From: Chloroflexota bacterium
GTDB taxonomy: Bacteria; Chloroflexota; Limnocylindria; P2-11E
Direction: 5' to 3'
NCBI GenBank assembly: GCA_005881085.1
Contig: VBGU01000017.1
Span: 1 to 28,118 of the forward strand
Length of the DNA stretch: 28,118 nucleotides
Made by a program: the position numbers and the translations under genes. Each line of letters begins with the position of its first letter. The stretch's first letter is position 1. Under the pieces are notes generated by a model. The model was not told where the DNA came from. It saw only the letters and a list, made by a program, of their open reading frames with translations, and did not search any database. Positions 22,804 to 28,118 of the stretch are shown here, one piece after another.

Positions 22804-24711
22804 GTGATCTCGCTCGTCTGGCTCATCCCGGCGTTTCCGCTCGCCGCCTTCCTCGTCAACGGCCTCTTCGGACGTCGCTGGCTCGGCCACATGACCGGCG
22901 TCATCGCGTCGGTCGCCGTCGGACTCTCCGCGCTTCTCTCCATTGGGGTCTTCCTCGAGGTGCTCGGTGGAAAGACGCAGACGGTCGTCGCGCTCTACCG
23001 GTGGATCGCGGTAGGCGACTTCTCCATCAACGTGTCGGCGCTCATCGATCCGCTCTCGTCGGTGATGCTCCTTGTCGTCACCGTCGTCTCGTTCCTGATC
23101 TTTGTCTACTCGAACGGCTACATGGCGCAGGACGCCGGCTTCTACCGCTTCTTTGCGTGGCTCTCGCTTTTCGTCTTCGCGATGTTGATCCTGGTCATGG
23201 CCGACAACTACCTCCTGATGTTCGTGGGCTGGGAGGGCGTCGGGCTCTGCAGCTACCTCCTCATCGGCTTCTGGTTCGAGCGACCCGAGCCGTACTACGC
23301 CGCGAAGAAGGCGTTCGTGATGAACCGCATCGGCGACTGGGGCTACACGATCGGCATCATCACGATCTTCCTCGTCTTCGGTTCGATGAACTTCCTCGAT
23401 GTCTTCAAGCGGCTCGAGGCGAGCGCGCCGGCGCAGGCGACCCTCACGCTCATCTGCATCGCGCTCTTCTTCGGCGCGACCGGGAAATCGGCGCAGCTGC
23501 CGCTCTACTCGTGGCTCCCCGACGCGATGGAAGGTCCAACGCCCGTCTCGGCCCTCATCCACGCCGCGACGATGGTCACTTCGGGCGTCTACCTGGTCGC
23601 CAGGTCCATGCCGCTCTTCGAGGTCGCGGGACCGTCGCTCCAGGTCGTGGGCGTCGTGGGAGCTATCACCGCGATCTTCGCGGCGACCATCGCGCTGGTC
23701 CAGTTCGACATCAAGCGGGTGATGGCGTACTCGACGGTCAGTCAGCTCGGCTACATGTTCCTCGCCCTCGGGGTCGGCGCACCGGTCGCCGCCATTTTCC
23801 ACCTCGCGACGCACGCCTTCTTCAAGGCGCTCCTCTTCCTCGGTTCGGGCTCGGTGATCCATGGCCTTGGCGGCGAGCAGGACATGCGGAAAATGGGCGG
23901 CCTGCGTCGCAAGATGCCGGTAACGTTCTGGACGATGGTGATCGCGGGTGGCGCGCTCGCCGCGCTGCCGCCACTCGCGGGCTTCTGGTCGAAGGACGAA
24001 ATACTCGGCGCCGCCTTTGTCAACGGCCACCTCGTGCTCTACGCGATCGGGATCGTTACCGCGGTCCTCACCGCGTTCTACGTGACGCGAGCTCTCTGGA
24101 TGACCTTCTACGGAGAGCCGCGCGATCACCATCTCTACGATCACGCGCACGAGTCGCCGCGCGTGATGACGCTTCCTTTGATCGCGCTCGCCGCCGGCTC
24201 GGCCGTCCTCGGCATCGTCATCGGCTTCCCGCCGGAGCAGGGGTTCATCCATAGCTTCCTGGGCCCGGTCGCCGACGCCGCCGGCGTGGCCGAGAGCGTA
24301 CCCGGAGTCGCCACGATCGTTGCGTTGGCCTTTGTGTCCGTGCTCGCGGGCGTGATAGGGATCGCTATAGGTGTGTCGATGTACGTGCGGCACCGGCCGG
24401 ACCCCGCGGCGCTCACGCGTGCCGCCGGACCGGTCTATCGGATCCTCGTGAACAAGTACTACGTCGATGAGCTTTACGACCACCGGTTCGTTGAGGCGGC
24501 GCGCGCGTTCGCGGGCGCGTCGTGGGCCTTCGATATCCACATCATCGACGGCCTTGCGAACCGCCTCGGCTGGGCGTTCGCGATGGGTGGCCAGGGCCTT
24601 CGCCGCGTGCAGACCGGGATCGTCGGCAACTACGCGCTCACGATCGTCGCGGGGCTGCTCCTGATGCTCGTGGCGTACGGCGGCTATGCCGCGGGGATCA
24701 TCGGCCGATGA
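22804..24711 (+). CDS. nuoL: NADH-quinone oxidoreductase subunit L
   Basis: NuoL is the distal antiporter-like proton pump of complex I, with a long lateral helix. The 635-residue protein has the N-terminal ALIDPLSSVMLLVVTVVSFL, the pump Glu144 in FVGWEGVGLCSYLLIGFW, Lys228 in GATGKSAQLPLYSWLPDAME, His residues in VSALIHAATMVTSGVYLVAR and the second broken-helix region around FHLATHAFFKALLFLGSGSV. The C-terminal amphipathic and anchoring part (about 535-635) is present. The GTG start directly abuts repeat copy C; AGG three bases upstream is a poor ribosome site. Stop overlaps nuoM start as ATGA. Confidence 0.96.
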   Translation: MISLVWLIPAFPLAAFLVNGLFGRRWLGHMTGVIASVAVGLSALLSIGVFLEVLGGKTQTVVALYRWIAVGDFSINVSALIDPLSSVMLLVVTVVSFLIFVYSNGYMAQDAGFYRFFAWLSLFVFAMLILVMADNYLLMFVGWEGVGLCSYLLIGFWFERPEPYYAAKKAFVMNRIGDWGYTIGIITIFLVFGSMNFLDVFKRLEASAPAQATLTLICIALFFGATGKSAQLPLYSWLPDAMEGPTPVSALIHAATMVTSGVYLVARSMPLFEVAGPSLQVVGVVGAITAIFAATIALVQFDIKRVMAYSTVSQLGYMFLALGVGAPVAAIFHLATHAFFKALLFLGSGSVIHGLGGEQDMRKMGGLRRKMPVTFWTMVIAGGALAALPPLAGFWSKDEILGAAFVNGHLVLYAIGIVTAVLTAFYVTRALWMTFYGEPRDHHLYDHAHESPRVMTLPLIALAAGSAVLGIVIGFPPEQGFIHSFLGPVADAAGVAESVPGVATIVALAFVSVLAGVIGIAIGVSMYVRHRPDPAALTRAAGPVYRILVNKYYVDELYDHRFVEAARAFAGASWAFDIHIIDGLANRLGWAFAMGGQGLRRVQTGIVGNYALTIVAGLLLMLVAYGGYAAGIIGR

Positions 24712-26235
24712 CGAACGTGCTCTCGCTCCTTGTGGTGATCCCGCTCGCGGGATTGGTACCGCTCTTCTTCTTCCGGCGCGACGAGCGCGCCGCGAAGCAG
24801 GTCGCGATCACGACGACGCTCGTCGAGCTCGCGGTCTCGCTTTGGATGCTCAAGCAGTTCGTCGTCGGTGAGGCGGGATTCCAGCTCGTGGAACGCGTCG
24901 ACTGGCTTCCAAGCCTCGGCATCAGCTACCTCGTCGGCGTCGACGGGATCTCAGTACTCCTCGTGCCGATGACGACGCTCCTCACGTTCATTTCCGTCCT
25001 GTACTCCAGCGGTGGCGTGATCAAGACGCGGATCGTCGAATACATGACCGCGTTCCTGCTGCTCGAGGTCGGCATGGTCGGCGTGTTCATCGCGCTCGAC
25101 CTGTTCCTCTTCTACATCTTCTTCGAGCTGATGCTCGTGCCGATGTACCTGATCATCGGCATCTGGGGCGGCCCGCGGCGGATCTACGCCACGCTGAAAT
25201 TCGTGATCTTTACGCTCGCCGGTTCCCTGCTGATGCTCGTGGGCATCGTCGCCGTCTACATCCAGTCGGCGGACGCGTCGGGCTCGCGGACGCTCTCACT
25301 CCCGGAGCTCATCGAGCTGCGCGGACGTTTCCCCGGCGACTTCCAGTTCTGGGTATTTCTGGCCTTCGCGCTCGCGTTCGCGATCAAGATGCCGATGGTC
25401 CCCTTCCACACCTGGCTGCCGGACGCCCACGTCGAAGCGCCTACGGCCGGATCGATCGTGCTCGCCGGCGTCCTCCTGAAAGCTGGCGGCTACGGCTTCC
25501 TCCGCTTCGGGCTTCCGCTGTTCCCGATCGGCGTCCAGGCCTGGCTGCCGGTCCTCATCGTTCTCTCGGTCATCGCGATCCTCTACGGAGCGATCGTCTC
25601 CGCGGTGCAGAAGGACCTCAAGAAGCTCGTCGCGTACTCATCGGTGGCGCACATGGGTTTCGTCACGCTCGGCATCTTCGTCCTCAACCTGCAGGGCGGC
25701 GTCGGCGCGGTGCTCCAGATGCTGAACCACGGCTTCGTCACCGGCGCGCTCTTCCTGTTCGTCGGCATCCAGTACGAAAAGACGCACCGGCGGATGATCG
25801 CGGACCTCGGCGGTCTCGCGAACCTGTGGCCGCTCTTCACGACGTTCTTCGGCGTCTTCGTCCTGGCGTCGCTGGGGTTGCCGGGCCTCAACGGTTTCGT
25901 CGGCGAGTTCCTCGTACTCCTCGGGACGTTCGCGCTCCCCGGCGCGCCTTTGGGTGGGCTCTTCTGGGGACCCCTTGCCGCCATCGGTGTGATCCTCGCC
26001 GCGGTCTACCTGGCTCTGGATGTTCCAGCGCGTCATGTACGGACAGGTGCGCGAGGCATATAACGCGCTTCCCGATCTCTCGCGACTCGAGATCGCCTGC
26101 GCGCTGCCGCTCCTCCTCCTGACCGTGATCCTTGGAGTGGTGCCGCAGCCGTTCATCGCGTACATCGAGCCGTCGGTCGACCGCCTCATTCGTTTGGCGA
26201 CGGATCCGTCGTTCATCGTGGTCGCATTCAAGTGA
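24708..26235 (+). pseudogene. nuoM: NADH-quinone oxidoreductase subunit M, single-base frameshift near the 3' end
   Basis: NuoM is the middle antiporter-like subunit of complex I. From ATG 24708 the frame gives a normal NuoM: Glu140 in FYIFFELMLVPMYLIIGIW, FAIKMPMVPFHTWLPDAHVE, YSSVAHMGFVTLGIFVLNLQ and LGLPGLNGFVGEFLVLLGTF. At about residue 435 the frame breaks. The sequence CTGGCTCTGGATG (26010-26022) has one G too many; removing a G at 26012-26013 restores YLLWMFQRVMYGQVREAYN and the rest of the C-terminus through 26235. As read, the frame stops at 26061-26063 after unrelated residues. The restored product would be 508 residues, the usual size, and its stop overlaps the nuoN GTG as GTGA. 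Assembly error is the likeliest cause; true disruption or frameshifting is possible. Confidence 0.9.
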
Positions 26236-27680
26236 CCGGCGCCGACATCGCCGCCGTCTATCCCGAGATCATCGTCACTGTCGTCGCGATGATCGTGCTC
26301 GTCGCCGACGCCGTCCTCGACCGCCGTCGCGCCGCTTTCGCGCTGCCGATCATCACCATCGCGGGGCTCGTCGTGGCTCTCGCCGCGGTGTTCAACGTCG
26401 TCCCGGCCGCCCAGTACTTCCGCGGGTTTGTGACGATCGATGCGTTCACGTCGTTCTTCCGCGCGGTCTTCATCGTCCTCGCGATCTTCGCCGCCGCCGT
26501 CTCGCCCGCGTACCTGGCGCGGCGAGGCGTCCCGGCCGGCGAGTACTACGCGATCATCTGTTTCTCGACGGTCGGCGCGATGACCATCGCGCTGTCGTCG
26601 GACCTCATCACCCTTTTCATCGGCCTCGAGACGATGACCATCCCGATCTACGTCCTCGCTGGGATCCAGCGGACGGACCGGTTCGCGAACGAGGCCGCGA
26701 TCAAGTACTTCCTCCTCGGCGCGTTCAGCTCCGCACTCCTCCTGTATGGATTTGTCTGGCTCTACGGCGTCACGAAGGCGACGGATTTCGCCACGATCGC
26801 CAACGTTCTCGCGGCACAGGGGATCGCGAACGCTCCCACCATCGTCGCGCTCGCGCTCATCACGGTCGGTCTCGGCTTCAAGGCGGCGATCGTGCCCTTC
26901 CACCAGTGGACGCCCGACGCCTACGACGGCGCGGCGACCCCGGCGACCGCGTTCATGTCCGTCGGCCCGAAGGCCGCCGCCTTCGCGGCGATCCTGCGCG
27001 TCCTCGTGGGGGCGCTCGGTCCGCTCAGTGTGGACTGGAGCGCGGTCCTGGCAATACTCGCGGCGGTCACGATGACCGGTGGGAACATCGTCGCGCTCGC
27101 GCAAACGAATACGAAGCGGATGCTCGCGTACTCAAGCATCGCGCACACCGGCTACATCCTTGCGGCGGTCGCGGCCGCGAAGGCCGGTCCGAGCGCGGGC
27201 GCGGCTGTGCTCTTTTACGTATTCGCGTACGGGCTCATGAATCTCGGGGCCTTCGCGTGCCTCCTCTACTTCGACCTCGAGGGCACGCGTGGCGCGTCGC
27301 TCGACGAGCTGAACGGCTTTGGACGAAGGCAGCCCCTCGGCGCTCTCGCCTTCGCGATCTTCCTCGTATCTCTGACCGGGATCCCGCCGACCATCGGCTT
27401 CGTCGCCAAGTTCGTGGTGATCCAGCCCGTGCTCGACGCGGGGCTCGCGTGGCTCGCGGTCGTCATCGCGCTGAACGCGGTGCTCGCGGCCTTTTATTAC
27501 CTGCGGGTCGTCGTCCACATGTACATGTACGACGCCGAGGAGAAGGTGCCGCGCCTGGTGACCGGGCGCACGCTCTCGGTCAGCCTCGGCGTCGCGTCGT
27601 TCGCCGTGGTCCTGCTCGGGATCTTGCCCAACTCGATCTACCAATGGGCGTTGGAGGCCGCGCAGCCCCTCGTTCGCTGA
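26232..27680 (+). CDS. nuoN: NADH-quinone oxidoreductase subunit N
   Basis: NuoN is the third antiporter-like subunit of the complex I membrane arm. The 482-residue protein shows the pump Glu133 in LFIGLETMTIPIYVLAGIQR, Lys in VGLGFKAAIVPFHQWTPDAY, the ATPATAFMSVGPKAAAFAAI block, NTKRMLAYSSIAHTGYILAA and LTGIPPTIGFVAKFVVIQPV, with about 14 TM segments. GTG 26232 overlaps the stop of the corrected nuoM frame, the usual junction style of this operon. It ends the operon, five bases from a convergent gene. Confidence 0.96.
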   Translation: MTGADIAAVYPEIIVTVVAMIVLVADAVLDRRRAAFALPIITIAGLVVALAAVFNVVPAAQYFRGFVTIDAFTSFFRAVFIVLAIFAAAVSPAYLARRGVPAGEYYAIICFSTVGAMTIALSSDLITLFIGLETMTIPIYVLAGIQRTDRFANEAAIKYFLLGAFSSALLLYGFVWLYGVTKATDFATIANVLAAQGIANAPTIVALALITVGLGFKAAIVPFHQWTPDAYDGAATPATAFMSVGPKAAAFAAILRVLVGALGPLSVDWSAVLAILAAVTMTGGNIVALAQTNTKRMLAYSSIAHTGYILAAVAAAKAGPSAGAAVLFYVFAYGLMNLGAFACLLYFDLEGTRGASLDELNGFGRRQPLGALAFAIFLVSLTGIPPTIGFVAKFVVIQPVLDAGLAWLAVVIALNAVLAAFYYLRVVVHMYMYDAEEKVPRLVTGRTLSVSLGVASFAVVLLGILPNSIYQWALEAAQPLVR

Positions 27681-27685
27681 CTCCG

Positions 27686-28078
27686 CTACCTTCGACGCGG
27701 TTCCCAACTCGGAAGAATGCGCTCCCCGACGAAACCTCCGATGGCGCCGATCACCACCGCGATCGCGAGTGGTGCGAGCACCTCGGGGAAGTGCAGCGAG
27801 ATGAGTCCGTTGAACTCGTCGACCGGCGCGGTCTCTGGCCGGAAGGCCTGATGAAGCTGGGTCGCGATGATGCTGCCGACGAAGAGCGAAAAGAGGAACG
27901 CGACCGGCGCGGCGATGGCGCCGCCGTTCCCCGCGATGAGGCCGGCACAGAACAGGATCGCCCCGGCCACTCCCAGGAGGATCACCGGCGGGACGGGGAG
28001 TGGTTCGGTGAGCGCCCACCAGAACGCGAGCCCGATCGCACTAGCCACGACCGACGCGAACAACCGTGGCCAGCTCAC
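27686..28078 (-). CDS. small multi-TM membrane protein, unknown function
   Basis: A 130-residue hydrophobic protein with TM segments at about 7-25, 28-50, 53-76 and 98-120. A polar loop of about 20 residues (about 78-97, HQAFRPETAPVDEFNGLISL) separates the last two, and the C-terminus is short and basic. GTG start (28078). Its stop faces the nuoN stop across five bases. I do not recognise a family; the Gly/Ala-rich helices and single polar loop suggest a small integral membrane protein, not an enzyme. The last 40 bases of the window, upstream of it, show nothing clear. Confidence 0.7.
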   Translation of the reverse strand: MSWPRLFASVVASAIGLAFWWALTEPLPVPPVILLGVAGAILFCAGLIAGNGGAIAAPVAFLFSLFVGSIIATQLHQAFRPETAPVDEFNGLISLHFPEVLAPLAIAVVIGAIGGFVGERILPSWEPRRR

Positions 28079-28118
28079 TGCGGTGTCCGTACCGCGCGCG
28101 TGCGAAGCGCACCGCCGA

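Noticed and set aside
22615..24540. 641-codon minus-strand frame opposite nuoL
   Set aside because: Composition is dominated by Arg, Asp, Glu and His with no domain, as expected for the antisense of a high-GC membrane gene.
25638..27104. 488-codon minus-strand frame opposite nuoM and nuoN
   Set aside because: Same Arg/Asp-rich antisense signature; both plus-strand genes are certain.
1..28118. CRISPR array, insertion sequence or prophage
   Set aside because: No regularly spaced repeats, transposase, integrase or phage structural genes are seen; the only repeats are the three intergenic copies described.

Overview
The window is a high-GC, gene-dense bacterial chromosome segment. Most starts are GTG or TTG next to ATG, and many genes overlap by 4 nt (ATGA/GTGA) or share a TTGA junction. 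Gene content (Ku plus LigD, a bacterial complex I membrane arm, an obg-nadD-rsfS cluster, a CAP-domain protein, LysM/M23 hydrolase) and the residue style fit a soil or freshwater Chloroflexota lineage or a similar high-GC phylum. That assignment is inference; no rRNA or other decisive marker is present.

Region 1 (1-7588) is a DNA-repair block. It opens with the 5' end of pyrG on the minus strand, followed by a 262-bp intergenic stretch with a candidate pyrG promoter, a perfect 12-bp inverted repeat over its -35, and copy A of a dispersed repeat. Next come, all on the minus strand, a stand-alone ATP-dependent DNA ligase, Ku, a YkvA-like membrane protein and a DUF885 metallohydrolase. Full-length LigD (phosphoesterase-ligase-polymerase) and an alpha/beta hydrolase are divergent on the plus strand. 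Together they give a complete bacterial NHEJ set with two ligases.

Region 2 (7677-12729) holds a small membrane protein, an OmpR-type response regulator with an overlapping histidine kinase, a convergent aldehyde dehydrogenase, a secreted CAP-domain protein, a 40-residue single-TM protein and tRNA-Ala(CGC).

Region 3 (12801-19441, all minus) is a housekeeping run: LysM/M23 hydrolase, a radical-SAM-like protein that seems to have lost its cluster cysteines, obg, nadD, rsfS and a MASE1 hybrid histidine kinase.

Region 4 (19717-27680, plus) is a split respiratory complex I operon: nuoA, C, H, J, K, L, M, N. nuoB, D, E, F, G and I are absent. Repeat copies B and C sit exactly at the nuoC/nuoH and nuoK/nuoL junctions and run up to the next start codon. 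nuoM carries a single-base frameshift near its 3' end. A convergent small membrane protein closes the window.

The least explained signal is the three-copy dispersed repeat (about 419-558, 20574-20680, 22692-22803). It has a GC-palindromic core and a terminal hairpin whose pairing is kept while its sequence changes.
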